From positions 1-64,000 of the forward strand of contig CALUQO010000004.1 of the NCBI GenBank assembly GCA_944322935.1: a DNA stretch of 64,000 nt, given 5' to 3'. The position numbers were made by a program, and so were the translations under genes. The stretch is from Candidatus Gastranaerophilales bacterium. Its GTDB lineage: Bacteria; Cyanobacteriota; Vampirovibrionia; Gastranaerophilales; Gastranaerophilaceae. Positions 1-8,252 of the stretch are shown piece by piece; position 1 is the first letter of the stretch; each line of letters starts with the position of its first letter. The notes beneath the pieces are model-generated. The model had not been told where the DNA came from. It searched no databases and saw nothing but the letters and a program-made list of their open reading frames with translations.

Positions 1-66
1 CCTGAAAAATGGCTTCACGAAAAAGCATCAAGTTTCCAAAATAAAAAGATATCTGTAAATAGTTAA
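1..66 (+). CDS. Possible 3' end of a gene entering from the left
   Basis: Frame 1 is open from the first base to a TAA at 64-66 and would encode the last 21 residues of a protein (ends KKISVNS). Only the tail is visible, so no function can be given. Bases 4-19 also share a 16-base string (TGAAAAATGGCTTCAC) with the inverted-repeat element near 41.9 kb, so this may instead be non-coding repeat sequence. Confidence 0.25.
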   Translation, partial: PEKWLHEKASSFQNKKISVNS

Positions 67-735
67 CGAACCCGGAACGTTAACACAAGCGCCACAGATG
101 CGCAAAAATCCCGCTGTCATTCTGAAGCATCAGGCTTTTTGGGTATTTATCAATCGTTTGTGTTCAGAATCTGACCAGTTGGGAAATTTGGCTTAAATGG
201 TTATGTAAAATCTTTTATGCGCTAAAATGAGTGCATTTATTATACGCTTTATTTTCTTTAGATACTTTTCTTTCTTTTTTACGACGAAAAGAAAGAAAAG
301 TATCGCAAAAGAAAGAAAAAGACGCTAATCAAAAAACACTGTAGATTTTTAGAATAAATTTTGCATCCACTCCACTACGTTCCGGTCTGTCAAAATTTAC
401 TCTAAAAACTAACAGTGTTTAGCCGTATTCCTGCGGCAGAGCCGCGCACACCGCTTACGCGGTAAATAATGTTGATTAAAAAACCCGACCTTTGTAAGAA
501 TGGGGTGCAAATAATGCATTAATCGTATTTTTTCATCTTACATTTTTTATAAATTAATTAATTGTCTGCTCATTAATTACGTTTTTATGGGGGACACTTC
601 ATACTTGCCCGCCAGAGGCAATGCAGTAGCGACTAAATTGTTGAATTTTCAGCCCAATCAGCATTAAATATTTTTTTCGTCCAAATCACTCAAAATATAT
701 ACATCTCAGACAGCTGCATAACAACAATTTCACAA
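67..735. other. Gene-free stretch with dispersed-repeat character
   Basis: No ORF with a ribosome binding site is visible on either strand. The stretch contains a perfect 18-bp inverted repeat (261-304), purine-rich low-complexity sequence just after it, and fragments such as 'gctgtcattctgaagcatc' of the kind that recurs between genes in gut bacteria. It lies downstream of the minus-strand acyl-CoA synthetase, so it may also hold that gene's transcription end, but I see no clean terminator hairpin next to the stop. Confidence 0.5.
261..304. repeat. Perfect 18-bp inverted repeat, 8-nt loop
   Basis: Arms 261-278 (GATACTTTTCTTTCTTTT) and 287-304 are exact reverse complements around the loop ttacgacg. 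The right arm is followed by a further purine run (305-330) that partly repeats the arm. There is no T-run placing it as a normal terminator and no gene ends nearby on the plus strand. It is more likely a dispersed intergenic palindromic element. Confidence 0.6.
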
Positions 736-2457
736 CTAAATTGCAAACTCTTTAGCCTCAAGGAGCTCTTTTACTTCTTTGCGTTTAACTTTTCTTGTTG
801 TGGTTTTAGGCAAAGGTTCTTTTTGAACAACAATAGTTACAGGTCTTTTATACGGTGCAAGGCGCGTCGATAAAATTTTAACTTCCTGCCTTACCCTTGT
901 TTGCAGTTCTTCATCAGAATACCGGGCTTTAAACGCTTCTGTCGGAACAATTACAGCAACGATATCTTCAGTTCCCTCTTTTGTACCTGATTTTCTAAAA
1001 GCACCAAACACACACACTTCTGCAAACTTGTCACTTTTTTCAAGAACGGATTCCACCTCTTCGGGAAAAACCTTTTTTCCGCCTGAGAGCACAATCATGT
1101 TTTTTATTCTTCCTGTTATATGTATATGACCGTCTTTGTCTATATTGGCAATATCCCCTGTATGCAGCCACCCGTCGTGTGTAAACACCTCACAGGTCAG
1201 CTCAGGACGGTTGTAATAACCTTTCATTACTGAGCCGCCCTTTAAGAGCAGTTCTCCTGTTTTAGTATCGATTTTTGCCTGCACACTGTTAAGCGGACGT
1301 CCGACCGAGGCTATATCGGAACATTTGTCATAGTTTACGCTGACAACAGGGCTGGTTTCTGTCAACCCGTACCCCTGAAATACTCTTATACCGATTCTTT
1401 CAAAAAACTCGCCTACAGATACATCCAGAGGTGCACCGCCCGATATACAGCCGTAAAATTTTCCGCCGAATTTTTTATGGATTTTATAAAACATAAGCTT
1501 TCTTATTGTGTATGACGGAATAAATTTTGTCGCAGCATACATAATTTTGAATAAAAATTGAGCCGGTTTTGGAGAAGCTTTTATTTCAGACTCTATACCC
1601 GCCTTTAAAAGTTTTAAAAACGCCGGCACAACTATCATAAAATTAATATTTTTCTCCTGCATGATGGAGAGTATATCCTTTGGTTTAAGGCTTTTTGTGT
1701 AATATATCGAAAGTCCCCAGCTCAAAATCATTGAAAATCCGACTGTCAATTCAAAAAGATGGTTCATGGGCAAAATAGACAACAAAGATGTTATTTGTTT
1801 GTTGCCAAAAAATTTCTTGTATAAATATGACAGATCGCTCAGCTGGGTAAGCATATTGTTGAAAGATATTTCCACACCTTTAGGTGCACCTGTTGTCCCC
1901 GAGGTATAAATAATGAGAGCAGTGGATTTTGAGCTGCGGTGGCGCCATTTTGCTTCATAATCCCGAGGCAATGCGTTTATTGATGCAATATCTGCTTCCT
2001 CTGTGTCATCAAGACAAATAATATGCTTTATAGATTCAACCTCTTTTAAAAGTTCTTTTGCCGTTTGTAAAAACTGTCCGGACACAACAATCACAGAAGG
2101 TGTACAATCCTCTAATATTGATTTAAGCTCATATTTCGTAAGTTTTATATCAAGAGGCACAGTAATCATCCCCGCAAGTATTGAAGCAAAAACTCCAGCC
2201 CCGAACTCCGGTCTTGATTCTGACAAAATAGCGAGCCTTTCTCCCTTAGCGACGCCGATATTTTTTATCAAATAACACCCTATCTTACGTGACAGCTCTC
2301 CTATACCTTTGTAAGTAAACTCATTCCATCCGTGCGCATTTCTTATCCCCAGTGCTATACGATTTTCATAATCCTGTGTTTTATTCTGCAAAAAAAGCAA
2401 AATGTTTCTGTAAATTTTATCTGATTTTTCATATGCACAAAAGTTATCTGTTTCCAT
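736..2457 (-). CDS. AMP-forming acyl-CoA synthetase (FadD-like)
   Basis: 573 residues, full length for the ANL superfamily. It should activate a fatty acid with ATP to an acyl-adenylate and then an acyl-CoA. Visible motifs in order: the P-loop-like adenylate motif IIYTSGTTGAPKGVE (about residue 185), GYGLTETSPVVS (about 360), and the hinge region WLHTGDIANIDKDGHIHITG with the following RIKNMI. A C-terminal lysine in the KTTTRKVKRKE stretch fits the catalytic Lys. The N-terminus has no signal peptide. It sits 112 bp downstream of rsmI on the same strand. Whether the substrate is a long-chain fatty acid, or the enzyme feeds an acyl-ACP/polyketide-like pathway, cannot be told from sequence alone. 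Confidence 0.88.
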   Translation of the reverse strand: METDNFCAYEKSDKIYRNILLFLQNKTQDYENRIALGIRNAHGWNEFTYKGIGELSRKIGCYLIKNIGVAKGERLAILSESRPEFGAGVFASILAGMITVPLDIKLTKYELKSILEDCTPSVIVVSGQFLQTAKELLKEVESIKHIICLDDTEEADIASINALPRDYEAKWRHRSSKSTALIIYTSGTTGAPKGVEISFNNMLTQLSDLSYLYKKFFGNKQITSLLSILPMNHLFELTVGFSMILSWGLSIYYTKSLKPKDILSIMQEKNINFMIVVPAFLKLLKAGIESEIKASPKPAQFLFKIMYAATKFIPSYTIRKLMFYKIHKKFGGKFYGCISGGAPLDVSVGEFFERIGIRVFQGYGLTETSPVVSVNYDKCSDIASVGRPLNSVQAKIDTKTGELLLKGGSVMKGYYNRPELTCEVFTHDGWLHTGDIANIDKDGHIHITGRIKNMIVLSGGKKVFPEEVESVLEKSDKFAEVCVFGAFRKSGTKEGTEDIVAVIVPTEAFKARYSDEELQTRVRQEVKILSTRLAPYKRPVTIVVQKEPLPKTTTRKVKRKEVKELLEAKEFAI

Positions 2458-2569
2458 TTAATTTCCCCGATATAAAACTATAAGATGCATTACAATTTAT
2501 TATAAATGATTATATTGTCAGTTTCCAATATTTTTTATAATATCGAACATTCAATTGAATAAATTATAT

Positions 2570-3391
2570 TTATAGCCCCAGCGCCAGTTTATATACATTG
2601 TTTTTGTTAAAACCGTAAAGAGTGCTTAAAATAGAGGCTATATCTTTGTCCGAATATTTTAAAGTCTTTAATTTCTTTATTTTTTCAATGATGTCTGTGT
2701 CCTGCTCATGATTGTTATCATTTGAATACAGCATACAAACAATTTCGCCTTTCAGGGTATTTGTTTTATAGTAGTCTGTTATTTCAGCCACGGTGCCGTA
2801 TTTTACTTCTTCAAACATTTTTGTAAGCTCTCTGCCAACAGCTACTTTTGCTTGTTCTCCGCGGAATTCCTTGATATTTTCAAGAGTTTCAAGCAGTCTG
2901 TTGGGGGATTCGTAAAACACTGTGTCAATATTTATAAATTTTTCAAACAGTTTTGACTGCTGATTTTTTGTACGGGGCAAAAAGCCCGCAAAAGCAAATT
3001 CTTCCGTGTTGCGCGGAATCATTGAAAGAAACGCAATTATTGCACAGGCTCCGGGGATTGATGTTATTTGTATATGCCCGAAAAGCTCATTAACCAGTAT
3101 TCGGCCGGGGTCAGAGATACAAGGTGTTCCGGCATCGGAAATAAGCGCAATGCGTTTGCCTTCTTCTAACAGTTTTAAAAATTCGTTTGTTCTTTGTTTT
3201 TCATTAAATTTGTGATAACTGACAAGTTTAGTTGATATTGCGCAGTTTTCAAGAAGCTTAGCGCTTGTTCTGGAATCCTCACAAGCAATCAGGTCAACAC
3301 TTTTTAGTGTTTCTATTGCACGTGCGCTAAAGTCTGCTCTGTTGCCTATTGGTGTGGCGACTATGTATAGTTGCGGTGTATTATCAGTCAA
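2570..3391 (-). CDS. rsmI: 16S rRNA (cytidine1402-2'-O)-methyltransferase RsmI
   Basis: 273 residues. SAM-dependent tetrapyrrole-methylase fold enzyme that 2'-O-methylates C1402 in the decoding centre of 16S rRNA. The N-terminal glycine-rich signature YIVATPIGN, the ACEDSRTS motif and LISDAGTPCISDPG are all present, as in the RsmI family. The C-terminal third is the usual variable helical domain. It overlaps the upstream STAS gene by 8 bp, which suggests translational coupling. Confidence 0.95.
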   Translation of the reverse strand: MTDNTPQLYIVATPIGNRADFSARAIETLKSVDLIACEDSRTSAKLLENCAISTKLVSYHKFNEKQRTNEFLKLLEEGKRIALISDAGTPCISDPGRILVNELFGHIQITSIPGACAIIAFLSMIPRNTEEFAFAGFLPRTKNQQSKLFEKFINIDTVFYESPNRLLETLENIKEFRGEQAKVAVGRELTKMFEEVKYGTVAEITDYYKTNTLKGEIVCMLYSNDNNHEQDTDIIEKIKKLKTLKYSDKDIASILSTLYGFNKNNVYKLALGL

Positions 3392-3686
3392 AAGCCAGCC
3401 CCTGTCTTTTTCTTATCGAATGTTTTGCTGAATTGCCAAAGGAAAGTAATTTATAGAGTCCTGTTTGTTCAAAAAGTCTTGATACCTGAGGCTGCATGTT
3501 CTCAACACTCAGCTTCAATCCGTTAAATACAGCCATTTTTTGTAAATCCAAAAGACGTTCTATATCGTTAAGCGCTATATTATCAACTTGTGAAAAATCA
3601 AGCTTTATTTCATTGTCCGCAGTTTGAATTACCCCGAAAGCCGAATTTTTCATATTCAGCCAGGAGTTAACATAAATTTTTTGCAT
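3384..3686 (-). CDS. STAS-domain protein (anti-sigma-factor-antagonist-like)
   Basis: 100 residues starting MQKIYVNSW. A longer in-frame start at 3755 is possible but adds a basic, uncharacteristic leader. The pattern of a short strand, IKLDFSQVDNIALNDIERLLDLQKMA, and a final helix (VSRLFEQTGLYKLLSF) matches a minimal STAS domain of the SpoIIAA/RsbV type. The usual phosphorylatable Ser after the D-hydrophobic-S motif is replaced here: the loop reads VDNIAL, so regulation by a SpoIIAB-like kinase is doubtful. It sits upstream of rsmI with an 8-bp overlap. Confidence 0.7.
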   Translation of the reverse strand: MQKIYVNSWLNMKNSAFGVIQTADNEIKLDFSQVDNIALNDIERLLDLQKMAVFNGLKLSVENMQPQVSRLFEQTGLYKLLSFGNSAKHSIRKRQGLAFD

Positions 3687-3828
3687 TATTAACAACCCAA
3701 GATTATATTTTTTCTTAATTAGTATTAGATATTTAAAAAACGATATCCTCAACACAAATAATCATAACAGAGAAATTTGCCATGCCAATTTTTTAATATT
3801 TTTTAATATAATAATTTTTCATATCTGT

Positions 3829-3860
3829 TATAATTGTAGTGCCGTTTATACAAAGAAAGG
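3829..3860 (+). promoter_or_regulatory. -10 box and Shine-Dalgarno deciding a GTG start
   Basis: TATAAT at 3829-3834 predicts transcription from about 3841. That is after the first in-frame GTG (3839) but before the second (3869). AGAAAGG at 3854-3860 lies 8 nt upstream of GTG 3869. Together these favour 3869 as the real start. Confidence 0.6.
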
Positions 3861-3868
3861 TTGCAGCC

Positions 3869-4186
3869 GTGAACATTGGAACAGTTTCGTCCTTTAATTT
3901 TAAGGGGGTTTATTTTTCAAAGAGTGCGCAGGAGTATTGTTCAGCAAAAGCAAAACAAAAAATAAAAAAGCTTGCGCACGACCCGCACTCATCTTATCAA
4001 AAAGATGTATTTGTACAGGCATTTAAACCTGATGACTCTGAAAATGCCGTTATAAAAGTTGATGTGTATAATTTATACAAGCCCGTGTATAAAGAAGGAA
4101 AACTGGAAAGTGTGCAAAGGGTGTATGAGCAAACATATTTTGGTACGGGCAGGGATTTTGATGCAGTGCCGATGACCCGCAAGTAA
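3869..4186 (+). CDS. Small N-terminal-FKG-tagged protein, function unknown
   Basis: 105 residues from a GTG start at 3869, chosen because of the SD AGAAAGG 8 nt upstream and the -10 box at 3829. The protein begins MNIGTVSSFNFKG, so the FKG tripeptide is at residues 11-13 as in many other proteins of this window. The rest is charged, with a likely alpha/beta fold (VIKVDVYNLYKPVY, VQRVYEQTYFGTG). No signal peptide, membrane segment or known motif is visible. Confidence 0.7.
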   Translation: MNIGTVSSFNFKGVYFSKSAQEYCSAKAKQKIKKLAHDPHSSYQKDVFVQAFKPDDSENAVIKVDVYNLYKPVYKEGKLESVQRVYEQTYFGTGRDFDAVPMTRK

Positions 4187-4200
4187 GACATAACAGAGTC

Positions 4201-4229
4201 TTGATAAATGTGTATTGCCCCTATATAAT
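4201..4229 (+). promoter_or_regulatory. Sigma-70-type promoter of the wecG-ftsEX run
   Basis: TTGATA (4201-4206), a 17-nt spacer, and TATAAT (4224-4229). The predicted start point (about 4236) is only about 3 nt before the ATG at 4239, and no SD is visible, so the first mRNA may be leaderless. Confidence 0.65.
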
Positions 4230-4238
4230 TAATACATT

Positions 4239-5000
4239 ATGGAATTAATGCAAAGAATAACAGAACCTATACTTGGGTTTGAGGTAGATTTATTTAATTT
4301 TAATGAGGCGTTGATTTTTGTCCACCAACACCTTAAAGCAAACAGAGGCTTGCATATCGTCACGATAAATCCAGAGATGATATCTATGGGTAACAAAAAC
4401 CAGGAGTTCGGCAGAATTTTAAATGAGGCGGATTTGTCTATTCCTGACGGTGTCGGAATAAAGCTGGCCCTAAAAATAAAGGGAATAAATCAGGAGAATA
4501 TTCCGGGGATTGAGTTTGCTAAAAAATTAATCGGCTTGTGCTCGCTTGAAGGTTATGCGATAGGACTCGTCGGAGCTAAAGAAGAAATTATACAAAAGGC
4601 TGCGGAAAACTTACGCAAAGAGTTTGAGAATCTTAATATCACATATATCCATAACGGATATTTTGATGCAAATCAAGAAGAAATTATAAAAGAAGAAATA
4701 AAAAACATAGAACCCAAAGTCGTTTTTGTTGCGATGGGGGCACCCAAACAGGAGATATTTATTTCTAAACTGAAAGAACAAATGCCGCACACCGTTTTTA
4801 TAGGGGTCGGAGGCAGTTTTGATGTTTGGTCGGGCAAGACAAAACGTGCACCGGAGTTTTACAGAAAAATGGGGCTCGAATGGTTTTATCGCGCAATCAA
4901 AGAACCGTCGCGATTTAGACGCATTTTCCCCGCTTTGCCATTGTTTCTTGTTCGGGTTATAATGGAAACTGTACACGAGAATTGGGTAAAAATAAGATGA
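4239..5000 (+). CDS. WecG/TagA/CpsF-family glycosyltransferase
   Basis: 253 residues. GT26-family enzymes transfer a ManNAc/ManNAcA-type sugar from UDP to a lipid-linked GlcNAc on the cytoplasmic face of the membrane during polysaccharide or teichoic-type glycan synthesis. Family signatures are clear: VTINPEM, the catalytic-region IPDGVGIK, VFVAMGAPKQE, VGGSFDVWSGKTKRAP, and the C-terminal GLEWFYRAIKEPSRFRR. The product sugar cannot be read from sequence. The stop overlaps the ftsE start (ATGA), so it is probably co-expressed with ftsEX, an unusual link between envelope glycan synthesis and the division machinery. Confidence 0.9.
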   Translation: MELMQRITEPILGFEVDLFNFNEALIFVHQHLKANRGLHIVTINPEMISMGNKNQEFGRILNEADLSIPDGVGIKLALKIKGINQENIPGIEFAKKLIGLCSLEGYAIGLVGAKEEIIQKAAENLRKEFENLNITYIHNGYFDANQEEIIKEEIKNIEPKVVFVAMGAPKQEIFISKLKEQMPHTVFIGVGGSFDVWSGKTKRAPEFYRKMGLEWFYRAIKEPSRFRRIFPALPLFLVRVIMETVHENWVKIR

Positions 5001-5671
5001 TTCAGTTACGCGGTGTAACAAAGAAATATAAAAATAATTATGCTTTAAAAAATGTAAATCTTGACATAATGTCGGGAGAATTTGTGTTTATAACCGGTTC
5101 TTCGGGGGCAGGCAAATCGACATTGATGAAACTTCTTTATAAAGAAGAAACCCCGACCTCGGGCAGTGTAATGATAGGCGGTATAAACATAGCCACTTTA
5201 CCGTCGGAAAAAGTTCCAAACCTTAGAAGGTGCATGGGGATAGTGTTTCAGGATTATAAATTATTGATGAACCAGAGTGTTTACGACAATTGCGCTTATG
5301 TAATAAGAACACTTGGTATGAGTTCCAAAGAAATAGAAGCAAGGGTAACAGGTGCACTAAGAGTAGTCGGACTCGTTAATAAAATGAAAGCCAAAGCTTC
5401 TGAACTTTCCGGCGGTGAACAACAGAGAGTTTCCATTGCACGCGCGATTGTTAACGGGCCTCCGCTTTTGATTGCGGATGAACCGACGGGGAACCTTGAC
5501 CCTAAAAACTCTATGGAAATTATGCAGATTCTGGAGCAGATTAACCAAAAAGGCATAACTGTTCTTGTTTCAACACACGACCACGCAATGGTTGATTATT
5601 TCAGAAAAAGAGTACTTACGCTGGAAAACGGCCAGATAATAAGGGATGTTCAGGCAGGTACTTACGAATAG
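4997..5671 (+). CDS. ftsE: Cell division ABC ATPase FtsE
   Basis: 225 residues from the ATG at 4997, which overlaps the previous stop as ATGA. The longer in-frame start at 4982 lies inside the upstream gene and is less likely. ATPase subunit of the FtsEX complex, which controls peptidoglycan hydrolases at the septum. Walker A GSSGAGKST, signature LSGGEQQR, Walker B LLIADEPTGNLD and the H-loop STHDHAMVD are all intact, so it should be catalytically competent. Confidence 0.95.
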   Translation: MIQLRGVTKKYKNNYALKNVNLDIMSGEFVFITGSSGAGKSTLMKLLYKEETPTSGSVMIGGINIATLPSEKVPNLRRCMGIVFQDYKLLMNQSVYDNCAYVIRTLGMSSKEIEARVTGALRVVGLVNKMKAKASELSGGEQQRVSIARAIVNGPPLLIADEPTGNLDPKNSMEIMQILEQINQKGITVLVSTHDHAMVDYFRKRVLTLENGQIIRDVQAGTYE

Positions 5672-5694
5672 TCCATAAATAGAGAGCAAAATAA

Positions 5695-6609
5695 ATGAGT
5701 GATGAGTCAACAAAAGAGATAATAAAAAAGAAAGTTAAACCACATATACCAAAAGACTGGCTTAAAGAATTAAGGATAGTCTACAGGATAGGACTGGAAA
5801 CTATTTACGGTATAAAAAGAACCGGGTGGATTAATATAGCAATTATTACAACAATGGCAGCTATATTAACTATTTTTGGTTCACTTTTTAGAACCACTCT
5901 CTCTATTACATCATTTGTTCAGGAATTGGGTAATGTACTTGAGATTTCAGTATATCTTAAAGAATCTGCCAATACTGATTCTATGGCTAAAGAAATAAGA
6001 GGAATTGAACACGTTGAGCGCGTAAAAATTATTCCGAAAGAAAAATCTTGGGCCGATATGCAAAGAGAAATTGAAGTTCCGGATATGGAAAACCCGCTGC
6101 CTGACACTTTGCATGTAAAAGTTGATACACCTGAACATATTAATGATGTATTTAATAAGATAAAAACTTTTGCCGGAGTAGAAGATTTAAACTACGCGCA
6201 AGACATTGCGAAAAAGATGCAGATGTTTAACAATGTCGTACATTCCATAACCCTTATTGTTGTTGTGCTCGTAGCTATTTTGACAATTACTATAATAAAT
6301 AATACAATACAGTTGGTTATTCAATCACGTAAGGAAGAAATCGAAATTATGCGCCTGATGGGTGTAAGCAACTGGTATATAAAAATTCCGTTAATTTTGC
6401 AGGGAGCTATATATGGTTTTCTGGGCGCTTTAATATCTTTGTTCCCTCTGAATGCTGTTAACAACGGGCTTTTAAAGGTTCATGAATTTTTTGTTGTTGC
6501 ATCTCCTGTACTGGCCAATAATACGGTAATTCTTGTCTTATTTATTATAGCTGTAGGTTTTGGTGCAGGCGGCAGTATGTTGTCTATTAAAAAGCACTTA
6601 CAAGTATAA
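5695..6609 (+). CDS. ftsX: Cell division permease-like protein FtsX
   Basis: 304 residues. It has four membrane segments in the FtsX arrangement: one after a cytoplasmic N-terminus (about residues 43-65), an extracellular domain of about 120 residues, then three more (about 180-205, 226-248, 275-295). The external domain is the part that normally recruits hydrolase regulators. It lies 23 bp after ftsE and is its partner. Confidence 0.93.
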   Translation: MSDESTKEIIKKKVKPHIPKDWLKELRIVYRIGLETIYGIKRTGWINIAIITTMAAILTIFGSLFRTTLSITSFVQELGNVLEISVYLKESANTDSMAKEIRGIEHVERVKIIPKEKSWADMQREIEVPDMENPLPDTLHVKVDTPEHINDVFNKIKTFAGVEDLNYAQDIAKKMQMFNNVVHSITLIVVVLVAILTITIINNTIQLVIQSRKEEIEIMRLMGVSNWYIKIPLILQGAIYGFLGALISLFPLNAVNNGLLKVHEFFVVASPVLANNTVILVLFIIAVGFGAGGSMLSIKKHLQV

Positions 6610-6626
6610 ATAAGGTAATATATGCT

Positions 6627-7427
6627 ATGACAAACCCTCAAGAGTTGATAGATAAAATAAAAGATATTCCGGCAATGCCTAATGTTATTGTTAAGGCTCT
6701 GGGAATTATTAAAGACGATCAGTCCGGCACAAAAGAACTCGGGGAGATTATGGCCTATGATCAGGCTTTAACATCTCAAGTCTTAAAACTTGTTAACTCG
6801 GCTTATTACGGATTTGCTCAAGAAATAACTTCTGTATCTAAGGCACTTGCACTGCTTGGTATGTCTCAAACAAAAAATATTATTATTACTGTCGCAATGA
6901 AACCCATGCTGACTTCACACGGAGGAAAAGAGATGTGGAAGCATTCATTGAGATGCGCAGTAGCCTGTGAGGAGCTTGCCGAAAAAATAGATTTAGCTGA
7001 CACAGGTGACGCTTTTACAATGGGTTTTTTACATGATATCGGCAAAATTTTGCTGAATATTTGCGATGCACGTGCTTATCAGCAAGTAAGAGAAATGGTG
7101 AAATACGGTACGGATATAATAGAAGCCGAAAATGAAATATTTAATACCAACCATTCGGAACTCGGATTTTTGCTTGCAAAAAAATGGAAATTATCCGTGA
7201 TGCTGGCAAATTGTATAAAATATCATCACGATCCGTTATCATCTTCTATGCCTGAAGTCGCAACACTTGTTTATCTGGCAAATGCATTGTCACATGACGA
7301 GCCGGATACATACGATGAAAATTTGGTAAAAGAACAGCTGGGGCTTGACCCTCATGAAATCAGCAGTTATCGTGATAAAATTTTAGCAAAAGCAAATTCT
7401 CTATTTTCAACACTAAATGCAGGTTAA
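6627..7427 (+). CDS. HDOD-domain signalling protein
   Basis: 266 residues consisting almost entirely of one HDOD domain. It starts with LIDKIKDIPAMPNVIVKAL, followed by the typical IMAYDQALTSQVLKLVNSAYYG, LGMSQTKNI and FLHDIGKILL. HDOD proteins are HD-like helical domains, usually without hydrolase activity, that act in stress or c-di-GMP-linked regulation. HD-type residues partly survive (FLHDIGK), so weak metal binding cannot be excluded. It is 17 bp after ftsX and may share its transcript. Confidence 0.88.
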   Translation: MTNPQELIDKIKDIPAMPNVIVKALGIIKDDQSGTKELGEIMAYDQALTSQVLKLVNSAYYGFAQEITSVSKALALLGMSQTKNIIITVAMKPMLTSHGGKEMWKHSLRCAVACEELAEKIDLADTGDAFTMGFLHDIGKILLNICDARAYQQVREMVKYGTDIIEAENEIFNTNHSELGFLLAKKWKLSVMLANCIKYHHDPLSSSMPEVATLVYLANALSHDEPDTYDENLVKEQLGLDPHEISSYRDKILAKANSLFSTLNAG

Positions 7428-7446
7428 TCAATAGATTGGATAGATT

Positions 7447-8100
7447 ATGAAAACAACAACAAAAAAACTAAATGCCTTTACTCTTGCAGAAACACTTATT
7501 ACTCTTATGGTTATAGGTGTAATTGCAGTAATTACTATTCCTACATTAAAGGATCATTCGGATGAAGTAAAATATGTTACGGCTGCCAAAAAGGCATATT
7601 CTTCAGTAAGTAATGCAACTAATGCGGTAGAAGTAAAACATACGGACTCATATTTTTGGGATTTTACCAGCGCCAAGACGCTAAAATGGTATAAAGAAGT
7701 AGTTAATGAAATTCCTAACCCTATCCCGTCGAAATCAACCTGGACTATGTCAGAAATTGGCGGCGGCTCGGCCGGCACATTTACACCGTCTTTTTGGACG
7801 GGCGACGGTATGGCCTGGATGTTTCAATCCGCATCTAACGGATGCACTAAAGGCGGAGATATAATAGTTGATACCAACGGTGCCCAGCAGCCTAATACTG
7901 TCGGCATTGATATCCACGGTTTCGTTGTCGGGCATAAATCCTGCAAAGCTTCTGATTTCGGGGTGTTTGCAATGGGAGACGGCGTAAATGACGAAAACTC
8001 AACTTATGCTTGTACATCATATGCAATTACGCAGGGTAAAATGCCGTGGTTTAGAGAAATCGGCACATATACAAACTGCTCTTCATTTGCCGGGTCATAA
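7447..8100 (+). CDS. Type IV pilin / pseudopilin-like protein
   Basis: 217 residues. The N-terminus has a short basic leader and the class III signal AFTLAETLITLMVIGVIAV, with cleavage expected just before the F of FTLAE and Glu at mature position 5. A long hydrophobic N-terminal helix follows, then a Gly/Ser/Trp-rich globular domain with several Cys (NGCTKGG, HKSCKA, YACTSY, YTNCSS) that could form disulfides. It is likely exported and assembled by a type II/IV pilus system not encoded here. A rho-independent terminator follows. Confidence 0.85.
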   Translation: MKTTTKKLNAFTLAETLITLMVIGVIAVITIPTLKDHSDEVKYVTAAKKAYSSVSNATNAVEVKHTDSYFWDFTSAKTLKWYKEVVNEIPNPIPSKSTWTMSEIGGGSAGTFTPSFWTGDGMAWMFQSASNGCTKGGDIIVDTNGAQQPNTVGIDIHGFVVGHKSCKASDFGVFAMGDGVNDENSTYACTSYAITQGKMPWFREIGTYTNCSSFAGS

Positions 8101-8146
8101 TTCTATATGCACGGTATAATATAATTTATGATAAAAAATTTATGAT

Positions 8147-8184
8147 AAAAAGGCTCCGCAAAACATTGAAATCGGAGCTTTTTT
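8147..8184. terminator. Bidirectional rho-independent terminator
   Basis: A stem of GGCTCCG (8152-8158) with CGGAGCT (8173-8179) is flanked by A-runs on the left and T-runs on the right. It lies between the converging pseudopilin gene and the metallopeptidase gene that ends the minus-strand operon, so it can serve both. Confidence 0.75.
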
Positions 8185-8252
8185 ATTTCTTATTTAATTA
8201 AATATCAACAAAAATATAATGTATAGCAGCGAATAAATACAATTTTTTGTTA

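Noticed and set aside
1-20. 16-base match between the window start and about 41908-41923 taken as proof of a repeat family
   Set aside because: In AT-rich sequence a 16-base match over 64 kb is not rare enough; noted only as a hint.
110-140. Similarity between 'gctgtcattctgaagcatcagg' and a stretch near 51012 as a repeat
   Set aside because: Only about two thirds of bases agree and no structure is shared; could be chance.
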